Source of the DNA: Taxawa tesnikishii (nom. ined.)
Lineage: Eukaryota; Ascomycota; Dothideomycetes; Dothideales
Direction: 5' to 3'
Assembly: GCA_030247885.1 (NCBI GenBank)
Contig: JAPDRO010000004.1
Span: 1,302,001-1,366,000, forward strand
Length of the DNA: 64,000 bases
Under the pieces are notes generated by a model. The model ran no database searches, was not told the DNA's origin, and worked only from the letters and a program-made list of their open reading frames with translations. Position numbers and translations under genes: made by a program. Of the stretch, positions 45,059 to 57,900 are shown in pieces (positions within the stretch are counted from its first letter, which is position 1; the number at the start of each line of letters is the position of its first letter).

Positions 45059-46178
45059 CTGGGAAGCGAGTGGAGTGTCGAGGAATTGCAGTGAAGGCCG
45101 GGTCAGTCAAGCGAAAGGACGCTCATGTGCTCGAGACGTAATGGAGTCCAGCTAGCAGTGGTAGGGCAGGTTTCTTGAGACGATGCAACCGCAGCTGGTG
45201 ACAGAGCTAGTGTTCAAGCGCATCAGCGTGCGCCCTCTGATTATATATCATAGATCAGAAGTGAGGTCGTCCATGGCTAGAATCGAGTGCATGAAGCTGA
45301 GCTAGCTGCGCTGCCCATGAAGGCAATGCTCTGTGCCCGTGGCCATTGCCGCCAGCGTCCTCTCCCATTGTGCGTACATGTGCAGTGTACTGTATGAAGA
45401 CGCACGTACCTGACTTGGAGTTGGCCTTGCACCCTAACCCTATGATGGTGTAGTCGTCAGTATGTGGGCGTACCTTCCAGTATGCATGGACGTGGAGGGA
45501 CTGTTGACCGAGGCGGATTACTAACCGGGGCGACCGGGGTGATTAGGGTATTGCTACAGCGCTAACTGCTTTGATCGAGAGTTAACTGCTTTGATCGAGA
45601 GCTATCTGCCTTGACTACAGCTCTTCCGACCAAGGTTTAGCGCAGACGCCGACGCTCGTTCTTCTCATCTACTTGCCCTATGCTATGATGGATAAACACA
45701 CCTTCGAAGCGTTGAGGTCTGTTTGACCACATCAGCAAACTCACCTGCATCCATCAGGTAATGTCCAATGAGGGACTGTGAGAATAGATTCAGAGTGAAT
45801 GAGTGATGAGGTTTCGGTGTTGAACGAACGAATGGATAAAGCATCGTACATCAACGCCCTAATCTTCATCAATTCCTTCCCCGTCGAGCAGCCGCTCGCA
45901 GTGTAGCCTTTGCTTTCTTGTCCTTTCCTTTCCTGTCCTTCCACGTCCGTTCTTGTACACGGTCTGCTAGCACAGCCCCCAACACCTTAACCCGTATGCA
46001 CACACAACAGACGCGGATTGAACCAACGATGCATACTGGAAGCTACGAACAGCGAAGGAAAATACATGATTCGGACGGGAAGCAGAAAACCACACGTGCA
46101 TGCATCCTACACCGCATCGACGTGCCTCACACACCTGCCAGCTTTCAAGCGCTCATCAAATCGCCCCTTCCCTCCCAC
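45059..46178. other. Intergenic between SPT10-like and CBM18 genes
   Basis: This holds the SPT10-like promoter and the CBM18 3' region. A 20-bp tandem repeat is listed separately. A short ACCCTAACCCTA stretch near 45429-45444 looks telomere-like but is only two units. No gene seen. Confidence 0.5.
45561..45600. repeat. 20-bp tandem duplication
   Basis: GCTAACTGCTTTGATCGAGA and GTTAACTGCTTTGATCGAGA follow each other with one C/T difference; a third, degenerate partial copy (GCTATCTGCCTTGA) comes next. Confidence 0.8.
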
Positions 46179-49100
46179 TCAAGAAGTACAAACGGCAGGG
46201 GTGACGGTAGTATCGCAACGTATCGTCAGACCGGGTGCGATCACCGCCTCCTGGAAAGAATACTGAGCGGCGACCGCGTTGTTAGCCGCATCAACACCTT
46301 GAATGCCCACGCTCGCCGTCTGCCCATTGTTGCCCGGGCCGACGATGTAGTAGGTATAAGTGAAGACGCCCGGCAGGGCGCTGTCGTAGAAGACGACGAA
46401 CTGATACTGCTGGGTCGTGTCGGAGGAGCGGCTGGCAACCCACTCGTAAGTAACGGTGGTGTTGGCGTCGTTGAACTCATAGTAGATGCCCTGGCCGTCG
46501 TCACAGTCTGAGCGGCAGATGAAGAGGTCGTTGAAGAGAGGGCATGCGGTAGACGGCGGGATGTCGGCGTCTGGCAAGGGCGCGGTCTGGTATTGGGAGC
46601 CACCGGTGGAGAGGGAGAGGAACTGAGAGGCAAAGCGTTAGGAAGACGTCTCAGAGGAATAGAGACGTTGGGTTACTTACGCCGTTGGAGGAGGGAAGGC
46701 CTTGGTGTCGCTCATACTGAACATTTGCATCTGGAATGGCAGGTCGATTTCGCAGTAGCTGTCGTCCTCATCGTAATCGTCCGGATCGCCGAAGTTGCAG
46801 GCGACAGGGCTGGTAGGGAGCGGGATGGGGGCCAGCGTGCCCGTAGGGACAAAGGTAGGCTGCGGGCCTGCATCGGTGGTCGCTGCGGCAGACGCTGAGC
46901 CGGTCGCCGAGGTAGCAGAGGGTGGTGTGTCAACCCCAGTCGTCTCGGTTGAACCAGTGGAGGCAGTGGCGGTTTCACTGGTCGGCGACCCCGGTGCCGC
47001 TGCACTGCTGGACGGAGCGACATAAGACGCCTTGACGCCAAAAACCGTCGAAGGAGATCCAGTCGTCGGGTTTCCGGGCTCGCCCTTGAGGTAGCAATAG
47101 CCCAGGCCGACCGCGTTGGGGGCGTACGTGAATGCCACACAGCCGGGGAAGTTGTCACATGCTGCGAAACAAGACGTGTAGCCCACGTTGGCTTGGTCCC
47201 AGTAGACGTTGAGGGCGGGAGCACTGCTGTCGCCGCAACGTAGGTTATAGGCTACACCCTCGCCGTCGGTCGCCGTCGTGCCGTCGACAGATGCGCAGTT
47301 GAAGTCAGCAGCGCCGGAGGTGGCTGCTGCTGCGGATGAGGAAGCAGAAGTGCCGGTCACGTCGCCGGCCGTGGATGTGGAAGACGTAACTGGAAGTGAT
47401 CCAGCGTTGCCCGCCGCCGACGTGGTACTTTCGGCAGCGGGTGAAGTGGGAGCTTCTGTGATGAGGCCGCCACTGACGGGCGTGTTGGTGAAATCGAGTG
47501 AACCAGTGGACAAGGGAGGCAACAGCGGCGCACTGGAGACCATAGAAGACGTAGACATGCCCATGTTTGCGGATGAGCTTGGTGACATGCCCATACCCAT
47601 AGCGGCGCTTGAGCTAGAAGACATCATAGCTTGCGAAGAAGGGGTGAGGGTTCCTGCTCTGCCGGTTTCACTTGGGTCTGGGATGTTCCCGAACGTCGTG
47701 CCGATGATCTGCACATTGCTAGAAGCGGACGGCAGGTTCGGAGCCGATACACTGACGTCCACCGAAGACCAGTGGATAGTGTAGGATGGAACCCCGGGGG
47801 CCAGTCGAGGCTGCGTAGCCGCCGGTGTTCGTAACAACAGGTGCCGACGACGTAGCAGCAGCAGGCGCGCTGTCCTGTGTCGGATCTCTGGCGGCAAACA
47901 GCGAGCCAGCGGCCGGACCAGTACCGCTGAGCGAGTTGTACATGGTGCACTGTTGTGAGCTTTGCACGTATGTCACCGCAATGCAACCTGCACTCATATC
48001 ACACTCGTCCTGGCAGGAGACGAAGGATGACTCCGTGAACTGGCGCTTGTCATTGTTGACTGGGAGGTTGGTGGGCTGAAGAATAGTCCCGCCAGTTACA
48101 CCGGTATCGCAGTTGATCGCGTAAGCTTTGCCGTTGGGGTCATTGCAAGTGGTCGTATCGATAGCAGGGCAAGTGGGAGAAGGACACGGAGGTGCTGGTG
48201 AAGGAGCTGCAAGACCCGTCGTGGAAGAAGTTGCGGGCACCATCACCGTGTTCGTTGTGCTTGTTGTTCCAGAAGCTCCCGCTACCGGGCCGGGTCCACC
48301 TACAAGAGAGGAATGGCTGACAGTAGCGCTCGGGGATGTGGTTGCAGAGGAAGAGGAAGCGAAGGGGTTTCCCATCGTGAAGATCGGGTGCGAGCTCGTG
48401 GCGGACGCCATAGACGATACAGCCGGGTTGCAGGTGCCGAACATCGAATCGCAGCTACTGGCAGCACAATACTCGCTCGTCGAGCCACAGTTGCCGCTCG
48501 TACTGCAGCAATTGCCGAACGCGGAGCCAGCACAGGTTAAATTGCCATTGTTGGCGCCACACTTGCCGTTAGGGGAGATGGACTGGCCGCCTGGAATGCA
48601 GCTGCCAAAGCCTGTTTGACACCCGACAAGGCAGAAGTCTGGCGTGCTACCACTGCAAACCATGTGAGACGAATCACACAAGCAGGAATGAACAGAGATG
48701 ACTTACCAGAAACCACTATAGCTGCAACACGTGCCGAATTGCGATCCGGTACAGGTGAAGCCATCCGGTGTGCCGCCGTTGCCTTGCGTGCCGCAGTGAC
48801 CGTTAGGGAGATAGCCTGTGTCGCAGTGGGAATAGGCGAGTTCGACAATGAGACTGATGGAACCATCGAAGAGTGACCACTGTTCACGGGCGATCCTCCT
48901 GCAGACGGGCTCGCCATGGTCGACAGGCTGGATGGAGGAGCGGGCAAGCCTGTACCTTGAACTGCTGCATCGACTGCGGCGATCTTTTAGTTGGGGATGT
49001 ATGAGTTTGCAAGGAGCGACTTACCAGGGTCGGCGTAAAGGACGATAGGGCTCCAGCTACGTGCAGGCTGCATCGGCCCCAAGAACTTGACCAGGATGAG

Positions 49101-49625
49101 GGCATTGTCGAGCAGTCCTGGTGGGAGTTTGTAGAACTGTGCTGTTCCATTGGAGAAGGTCGGATTCGTCCAGTTAAGCATACCGTCGGCGACAGAAAAG
49201 GTGGTGTTAATGGGCTCAATGTAATCGCTCGCGGCCAAGGCCTGGTTCAATACCTGGAAGTCTGTGGACACATAGCTGCCGTTCGATGTCAAAAGCTGGC
49301 CGTTGTTGATGTGGTATTGCTCGGCCACGGAACCGTTGGTCGTAGTGTTGCCGTTGTACATCAGCCAGGATGGCTCAGCTTGCCTCTTCGTCCACCCGGA
49401 GGAATCCACTTGTTGAATTCGGAGCACGAATGGCGTGCCGCTGTTGGCTGCCTGATCTGTCCACGGCGTAGGACTGACCAACACGGTAGACGGTACGACT
49501 GTAGTAGACGGGTATGTTGCACTGCAGGCGCTGTTATGAACCGTTACTGTTATCAACTGACCAGATGTAAGCGCGGAAAGATGGAAAAGGGCGAAGCTCC
49601 ACGATGCCAACGCGCGTGACCACAT
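46179..49625 (-). CDS. Secreted multidomain chitin-binding (CBM18) and PAN-like surface protein
   Basis: Exons 49625-49025, 48961-48707, 48652-46681 and 46622-46179. Order: a signal peptide (FALFHLSALTSGQ); an N-terminal domain of about 200 residues typical of fungal CBM18 proteins (VVPSTVLVSPTPWTDQAANSGTPFVLRIQ-type); a Ser/Pro linker; two hevein-type CBM18 modules with eight-Cys patterns (FGTCCSYSGFCGS, FGNCCSTSGNCGSTSEYC); then two PAN/apple-like Cys modules (VSCQDECDMSAGCIAVTY; TSCFAACDNFPGCVAFTY) in Ser/Thr linkers; and a C-terminal beta-type domain. CBM18 binds chitin, so the protein probably coats or cross-links the wall or shields chitin. Three homopolymer breaks interrupt it (near 48828-48830, 47792-47800 and 46693-46695). 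With a base added, removed and added it reads 1090 residues in frame. Confidence 0.8.
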
Positions 49626-50313
49626 GTTGTTGGTGGACAGTATTCAGTCTTTGTATCGGAGGTGAAATGAAGGTCTGTAGGCAATTGCCTGAGTGCAAGC
49701 GTGGTGAATGCGACGGCGAAACGAGCGACTGAGTAACGACTGTAAAGAGTGACTGAAGAAAGATCTCGAGGCTGGACAATCCGTGAGCAAGCGGACTGAA
49801 AACAGTATCGGTGATATTGTTACCCACCCTCGAGGAATGAAAACATTCACTGCGGATTGCCGCGTCTTCCGGTTGCAAAACGCGATTCCTGTGGAATGCG
49901 GAACCCCAACATCTACAACGCCGACCATGCATACCAGATTTCTGGAACATCATTGGCCAGGAAGCGCTGGAGGGAAGGAAACACGACTACTGTCAGTAAT
50001 GAAAGCACAGAGGAGATACCTCACAAGAAGTGGCGCCGAGAAGTCTGCTTATAATGTCGCAAGCGGCGAGTGTGAGAGCATAGGAGAGATGTGTAGACAT
50101 AATGAAATTGCATTTTGATGATGTACAAGTGCCTATTCACCTACTCGGTGAAACCAAAGAGAGAGCCAACCAGGGCATGAAAATGGGACCCCCGTTGAAA
50201 GATGCAGAAACCAGAAGGCCATTAGAACAACACGTGCAGCCCAATCCAACCGGGTCCCGTCTACCTGCTCGCTGTGAAACAAGAAAATGCCAATGAAGTA
50301 ATCAGCCGCTCTC
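49626..50313. other. Intergenic upstream of the CBM18 gene
   Basis: This holds the CBM18 promoter and the GH72 3' region. No gene seen. Confidence 0.55.
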
Positions 50314-52018
50314 TCAAAGGAGGACCATGAGAGCACCAGAGAAAACGGCGCCAAAGACGTACACACCCATGTTCAGGAGACCGAAATCGAAGCCTGGAAC
50401 GGAGAGCGCACCAGCGGCAGCACTGCTGGTTGCTGAGCTAGAACCGGAGCCGGAGCCGGAGCCAGATCCAGCAGCAGCGCCAGCGCCAGTACCAGTTGGC
50501 TGGCTGGTGACAGTACCGGTACCGGCAGTACCAGCCTGGGAAAGGAGGTTGGAGCATCCAGTTGGCGTGCTGGCAGACTTGGTGGTGGCAGAGCCGCCAA
50601 AGCTGCAAGCGCTCGGGTTGTTCTTCTGGCCGACGTAGTAGGCGTTAAAGGCGTAGGCGAGCTGCTCGGTGGCATTGCACATGCCGTAAGCGCCGTAAGT
50701 ACCAGTGGAGGCGTTGGCAGCAATGCCGGCGCAAACGCTGTCGCCGAGACCGCAAACAGTGCCAAAAAGGGTGGCGTAATCATCCTCGTCAACGCCCGGC
50801 TTGACAACGCAGGTTAGGGTGTCGTACATGCAGCTGCAAAGCTGTTGGTTGGGGGTTGGTGGAAGAGGAGTGGCCTTGGCGTCCCAGTCGGAACCCTCAG
50901 TTGGGCAAGACTGTGCGCTGTTGGTTGGGGAGTACGACGCGCTGTTGACACCAGTGGGGTTGACGGTGGCAATACGGCTGGAAAGGTAGCTGAAGTCAGA
51001 AAGGGTGCTGACAGTGTTGCCGCTAACGGAAACAAGGCCGTAGTCATTGGCCTCCTGGAAGTACATATAAACAATACCACCGGACCAGACAGAGGACATG
51101 TTGGAGCCGTAGAGAGCCTCAACTTCAGAAAAGGTACGTGGTTGAACGGTGTTGCAACCGTATTCGGCGAAGAAGACAGGGACAGAATAGGTGGAGAACT
51201 CCTCGGTGCGTACGTCGTAACCAGACTCAGTGTAGGACGAATCACCACACCAGGAGTAGATGTTGTAGCCCCAGAAGTCGATGGCAGAGCTCTGATCACC
51301 GCAGTTGAAGTAGTTGGCCATATTCTCACGGATGTGGGCGTCGTCGTCGGTGGCGTATCCAACACCGATGGCGCGGTATCCCTGAGCCTTTATGTATGCC
51401 TTGGTGTCACGGACGGCAGCCTTGACGAAAGCACTGGCATCGGTGTTGTTGGGAGCGTTCGAGACCTCGTTACCAGCGAAGAATCCCAGGAGGTTGGTGT
51501 AGTTGGCCATGGAGTCGACGACGCTAGTATAGCGAGCGTAGAGCTCATCGTTCCATGTTGGGCTATCTCTGTTGATCGATTCGCTTGGTTGCGACAGGTC
51601 CAAGACGACGTATATGCCAGCATTCTGCAGCATTTGCATGCATTGCGAGTGGTCCTTGGTTGGGTCTATAGCGTACACGCGGATGGTGTTGGTGCGCAAC
51701 TGCTGGAGGTAAGGAAGATCGCGCTTGCAGCCGGCGGCGTCTGCGAGTGGGTCGGTGAAAGAAGTGTCACTGGAGTCGGTGCTGTTGGCAGTGACGTCTT
51801 GTTGGTATGCAACACCCCTCATGTAGCTGTGGACAGCCAGTCAGCCAAGGGCAACGACAGTAAGGGGAAGCGCCGTGTCGAACTCACAACTGTGTGCCAT
51901 TAGTCTTGTAAAAGAACTTGGAGCCCTTGATGACGATGGGATCGACATCGGCGAGGGCGCGCGAGGCGAAGAGGCTCGCCGCAGCGAAGATTGTAGAGGC
52001 AATGCTAGCGCCCCTCAT
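50314..52018 (-). CDS. GEL/GAS-family: GPI-anchored GH72 beta-1,3-glucanosyltransferase with X8/CBM43 domain
   Basis: Exons 52018-51888 and 51826-50314 (61-bp phase-2 intron) give 547 residues. A signal peptide (SIASTIFAAASLFASRALA) is followed by the GH72 domain, with the motif FFAGNEV (acid/base Glu) and FFAEYGC (nucleophile Glu) and typical GVAYQQD, NTIRVYAID and GYNIYSWCGDSS blocks. Then an X8/CBM43 Cys module (LCSCMYDTLTCVVKPGV ... FGTVCGLGDSVCAGI), a Ser/Gly linker and a hydrophobic C-terminus with a GPI signal. The enzyme cuts a beta-1,3-glucan chain and re-joins it to another, elongating wall glucan at the cell surface. The CBM43 module places it with Gas1/Gas2 and Gel-type members. 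Frame is clean. It sits directly between the CBM18 gene and FKS1. Confidence 0.95.
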
Positions 52019-54786
52019 TGTGAAGCGGTGGTGGTGGATGGATTACTGTGTGGTTGTGGAGTAGGAGGTAGGAAGCAGGAAGCAGGAAGCGGAAGCAAGC
52101 TCTCGAAGATCTAGGTGGTGTTGAGAGACAGCAGACACTGTCTTGGCAGCGAAGGTGGCCTTATTACCCAGAAATAACGAATGTGAGTGAACGTGTGTCA
52201 AAAAGAGGAAATGGCTGATTGAGGAAAGGAAGAGGTATGGGTCAAGGATGGCAGTGGGTGTTTTGTGAGCTGGGCTTGGGCTTAGGCTTGGGCTTCTGGG
52301 GGTTTGTTGTTCAGGGATGAGGGCGAAACGGCGAGGCGCCGTTCGTTTCCTTACATAACTCCGCTAGCAGACCGACGCGCAAGCAAGCGCAAGCAAAGAA
52401 GCGCACGGCACGCACGCACGCACATGAGGGAGAACGAGAGCGTCTCTGGGCCTCTGGCCACGGCTCTCGGCTCTTTGCCACTTCAATTTGGGAATGCCCC
52501 ATCAGTTCAAGGGATCTACAGCCACCGCCCGCCGGCGCTCCAGCGAGATTATCATCATGCATGTGCAAGTCACTCTTAAGATTAACCCATACGGCCCACG
52601 AACTGAGATTATCTCGGATATGCTGAGAGTACCTGCTCCCGCTACATACAGTGAGACACATCTGCTGCGCCCAATCGTTGATTAACAACTACGTCCACTT
52701 CATCCTCTCCGGTATGTCTGTGCGGGTACGAGTACGAGTACCAGCAAGAGCATCACCGAAGCAGGATCATCGTCGTCGTCATCGTCATATTCGCGGGTAA
52801 GTGGATGCGCTGCTTGATGCGCGTTCCCGGACGGTTGTGCTTTGCGCTTTTGCCAGAACGTCCCGCCGATTCCCGCGCTCTGGGCGACAAGCGGCTCAAC
52901 AAGAAGACACACTCCCATGCCCAGCCTCACCTCTCAGCAAACCCAAAACAATGCGCCACGTCTGCGTCTGCGTCCGCGTCTGCGCTTCAACTGCCAACCC
53001 CAGGCTTCTGTGCCTTTGCCTTCCTCAGAGCGATGTATTCTCGATGGTCAGCGGTTGCTCTTGTCGCTATGCCGTGGGCCTAAACATAAACATCGTGTCG
53101 TCAAGGATACAGCGCTATTATGCGGGTGTATGCAAGTGGTATATACACTAGGGCCGCAGCTCCGAAGGCGACTGGGGGATGGCTTACCAGAGACATCCTC
53201 AACCGTGAATCCTTCCACGACGTGCATTGGCAAAGATGCAGTCGTGGTGACGATCGTTCGCTCGTTTCTCATATATGTACCGACCAACGGAATGTTTAGG
53301 CACCGTGAGTGTTGCATGCAGTTGCAAAACGGGTATTCGAGAGCTATTTTGCTAATGCATGTGCTCTATGTGCTCTATGTGCTCCTTCAACAACAAACAT
53401 ACTCGTATATTTATAGTCCGAGCATGTAATAGCCCGCAAGATTGTCCCTTTACTCACTTTCCTATGCGCGTGGGACCATTTCTTCACGTCGTCTGTGACG
53501 TCCAAAGAGAAGACGGTCGTACAGCTGAAAAGGGTGTGTTTGTGTTTGCCAGCCCACCAAGTCTCGACGTACACCACCTTCATGCCCCGCAAACTAGCGG
53601 TTCGGGAGATGACGATCAGGTACATGATCGAAGCTGCAAAGAATGCGAATCTCTACAGAAGAGCGTGCTTCCAGGAATAGAAGCCAGTATTTGCCACCGG
53701 TAGGGCATATTGCCGGCAATCGCGCACGCAGATAGCTACGGTAGATGTGTGGCCAGGGCCTACCAATACCGGCAGAGAAGCGCAATAGAAAGTAGTATAG
53801 GCGCAAGGACTATAGCGTTGTATATCAGGGCGCCCGTGCAATAAGATCGGCGAATGGTTGGAGAGGCAGTGCAGCGACGTCTGCGTAGGTGGCACGGCGG
53901 AGCGAGCCTGCTTCTGCCTCTGCCTCGTCTGTGGCGAGAGAAATCGCCGATGGGTAATTTGATGCCTCCTGCTCCGAAACCTGTCAGAGGTGTCTTGTTG
54001 ACGAAGCGCGCTTGCGCCAGGATCGACCCCTGCAGCCGTTGCGAGGGCCGTTGGTCGCTGGTGCGTGTCCTGCTGTGAGATGAGAGGACGGCGGCGACTT
54101 AGTGCAGAAGCGACCCCTGCTCCTCCGGCATTCGCTCGAGCAATCGCCCTGCCCACAAGTCCTGAAACCGCAACAGCGGCCCCCTAACAAAAACGATCCT
54201 GCCCCTTTCCCACCGTTCGCACGCCTGCCTCTTGCCCTCAGCTCTCCCATAAGCTGCCACATTACGTTTCGTTCTGATCCTTTCTCTTCTCTCTCTTGTC
54301 TCTAACACCCATCGACTGCACCGTCTGTCGCTGCTCTTCTGCTCTGTACCTTCGCTTTATTGAGTGGAGGGCCGCAAGGAGGGACAAGAGAGGTTTCGGA
54401 CGTGCCACCAAAGCCGCCAATCAGCGCAGCCGACCACAAACCCGGCCAGCGCCCACTTTTTCGTCGCTCTCGCCGCCGCGCGTTCTCACGGCAACAACAC
54501 ACCTGCAGCGTCCAACACTCTCTCCTGCATCCTCTGCGTCAACATCGCCATCGCCCAAAAACGACAGCCTCCCGCGCTACAATCGCCTCGACTGCACTGT
54601 AGCGCCCGGCCTCCATTGTTTGGGCTTGCCACATAGTCCTTCCTGGACACATCCCTTCGCTTTCTTCTCCGACGACAACAACAACAACACCACCACCACC
54701 ACAATCGCTCAACACCCGATCCTCCAGCAGCCTTTTCACAGGCGTTTCACTTGTACATTGCTCGCATTGGATGGTACACTTCTGAA
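52019..54786. other. Long upstream region of FKS1
   Basis: About 2.8 kb separates the two wall genes, which are divergent, so both promoters lie here. CT-rich runs near 54190-54310 and 54590-54760 fit a long FKS1 leader. A short TGTGCTCTA repeat (53358-53385) is present. No gene seen. Confidence 0.5.
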
Positions 54787-54893
54787 GTGAGTTTTCGCCC
54801 AAACACCCTTGTTTCATCGCCGGTGCCGATTTGAAACGCCCTGTCTCTCCCTGACCGTCCCTTAATGCGCGAACACCAATTGACCACCGTCAG
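54787..54893 (+). other. Possible 5' UTR intron of FKS1
   Basis: A strong donor GTGAGT at 54787 and acceptor CAG ending at 54893 (or 54896) enclose about 107 bp with a CTGACC branch-like site at 54851, directly in the leader before the FKS1 ATG. Only motif evidence; no protein frame to confirm it. Confidence 0.35.
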
Positions 54894-54920
54894 CAGTAAT
54901 CTCTACTAGTAATCAGCACC

Positions 54921-57900
54921 ATGGCGCACCCTCAGCAGGGCGGCCATTACGACGATGGCTATGCCCAACAGGGTGACGGCTATTACCACGATGACCAGAA
55001 CCAGGCCTACTACGACCACAACCAACAGTATGGTGGTCACCAGGGTGGCGAGGGCTACTACGATGAAGGGTAAGAACATGCGGATTCGCACCACAAACAC
55101 AACACTGACTGAGGACAAGTGGCTACTACAACGCCGGCGAGCAAGGCCCCTACCAGCACGATGGCGGATACTACGACGCCGGTCAACAGGGCTACAACGA
55201 TCAGTATTACGACGATCAGTACTACGATCAGGGAGCCCCAGCCGCCGGACAGCATGGACAGCCTCAACAGCGGAGGGCAGGTGGTCGCCGCGGCGATTCT
55301 GAAGAAGATTCGGAGACCTTCAGTGATTTCACCATGAGATCTGACATGGCTCGCGCGGCCGAGATGGACTACTACGGCCGTGGCGACGAGCGGTACAACA
55401 GCTACAACGACGGCCAAGGCCGTGGTTACCGCCCACCCTCATCTCAGGTCTCTTACGGCGGCAACCGCTCGTCCGGTGCCTCTACTCCTGTGTACGGTAT
55501 GGACTACACCAACGCTCTCCCCGCCGGTCAACGCTCGAGAGAGCCATACCCAGCATGGACTTCCGATGCTCAGATTCCTCTCTCCAAGGAGGAAATCGAG
55601 GATATCTTCCTTGATCTCACTGCCAAGTTCGGTTTCCAACGAGACAGCATGCGCAACATGTATGATCACTTGATGACGATGCTGGATTCTCGCGCTTCCC
55701 GCATGACGCCTAACCAGGCACTTCTTTCCTTGCACGCCGACTACATTGGAGGTGACAATGCCAACTATCGGCGCTGGTATTTTGCTGCCCACCTCGATCT
55801 CGATGACGCCGTCGGTTTCGCCAACATGAAGCTGGGTAAGGCTAGCAGGAGAACCCGCAAGGCGAGAAAAGCGGCCAAGAAGGCTGCTGCCCAGGCGGAG
55901 TCCGAGGAGCAAACCTTGGATGCACTCGAGGGCGACAACAGTCTTGAAGCTGCCGAATACCGCTGGAAGTCCAGGATGAACAAGATGTCGCAGCACGACC
56001 GTATCAGGGATCTTGCCCTGTACCTCCTCTGCTGGGGCGAAGCCAACCAGGTCAGGTACATGCCCGAGCTTATGTGCTTCATCTTCAAGTGTGCACAGGA
56101 CTACCTGCACTCTCCTGCCTGCCAGAACCGCGTCGAGCCGGTTGAGGAGTTCACCTACCTCAACAACGTCATCACTCCGCTATACCAGTACTGCAGAGAT
56201 CAAGGTTACGAGATCTATGAAGGCAAATACCTGCGCAAGGAGCGCGACCATAATCAGATCATTGGTTACGATGATATGAACCAGCTTTTCTGGTACCCTG
56301 AGGGTATTGAGCGCATCATCTTCGAGGATAAGTCGCGCCTGGTTGATCTGCCTCCCGCTGAGCGCTTCGAACGGCTTAAGGATGTCGTCTGGAAGAAGGC
56401 TTTCTTCAAGACCTACAAGGAAACACGATCTTGGTTCCACATGATCACCAACTTCAACCGTATCTGGGTCATCCACGTTTCGGCATTCTGGTTCTATACG
56501 GCTTTCAACTCCCCAACTCTGTACACGCACAACTACCAGCAACAGCTCAACAACCCGCCAAAGACTTCAGCACAATGGTCTGCGGTCGGTCTCGGTGGTA
56601 CCGTTGCATCACTTCTCATGTTGGTCGCTACTATCTGTGAATGGTGTTACGTCCCAAGACGATGGGCCGGAGCGCAGCATCTGACCAAGCGCTTCCTCTT
56701 CATCCTTGTCGTGTTCGTTATCAACATCGCTCCAGCCGTCTACGTTTTTGGCGTTACCCAGGATGGACAAATTGCCAAGATTCTGGGTATCGTTCAGTTC
56801 ATCATCGGTCTGGTTACCTACATCTTCTTCTCCCTCATGCCACTTGGCGGCCTCTTCGGCAGTTACCTGGTGGGCAAGTCGCGTCGCTACGTCGCAAGCC
56901 AGACTTTTACCGCCAGCTTCCCTCGCCTGAAGGGCAACGACATGTGGATGTCCTATGGACTTTGGGTCACCGTTTTCACGGCCAAGCTGGCCGAGTCATA
57001 CTTCTATCTGACCTTGTCCATCCGCGACCCCATCCGCATTCTGTCGATCATGAAGATCAGGAACTGCGTCGGTGCCCAGATCATCGGTACCACGCTCTGC
57101 TACTGGCAGCCTAGGATTCTGCTCATCATCATGTACGTGACGGATTTGATTCTGTTCTTCTTGGATACCTACCTCTGGTATATTATCCTGAACACCATCT
57201 TCTCCGTCGCGCGCTCCTTCTACCTTGGTGTCTCGATCTGGACGCCATGGAGAAACATCTTCTCTCGTCTGCCAAAGCGTATTTACTCGAAGATCCTTGC
57301 AACTACCGACATGGAGATCAAGTATAAGCCAAAGGTCCTAATTTCCCAGATCTGGAATGCCATCGTCATCTCCATGTACCGTGAGCACTTGTTGGCCATC
57401 GACCACGTCCAGAAACTGCTTTACCACCAGGTTCCCTCCGAGCAGGAGGGCAAGCGCACTCTGCGTGCCCCTACGTTCTTTGTTTCCCAGGAGGACCAGT
57501 CTTTCAAGACCGAGTTCTTCCCAGCTCAGAGCGAGGCCGAGCGTCGCATTTCTTTCTTTGCGCAGTCTCTTTCGACGCCCATTCCTGAGCCCGTCCCTGT
57601 CGACAACATGCCGACCTTCACTGTCATGATCCCCCACTACGGTGAAAAGATCCTGTTGTCTCTCCGTGAGATTATCCGCGAGGATGAGCCCTACTCTCGT
57701 GTGACGCTGCTGGAATACCTCAAACAACTTCATCCTCACGAGTGGGACTGCTTCGTCAAAGACACCAAGATCCTGGCTGATGAGACCTCGCAATTCAACG
57801 GCGACTACGAGAAGGATGAAAAGGACGCCCAAAAGAGCAAGATCGACGACCTGCCATTCTACTGCATCGGTTTCAAGTCGGCAGCCCCTGAGTACACGCT

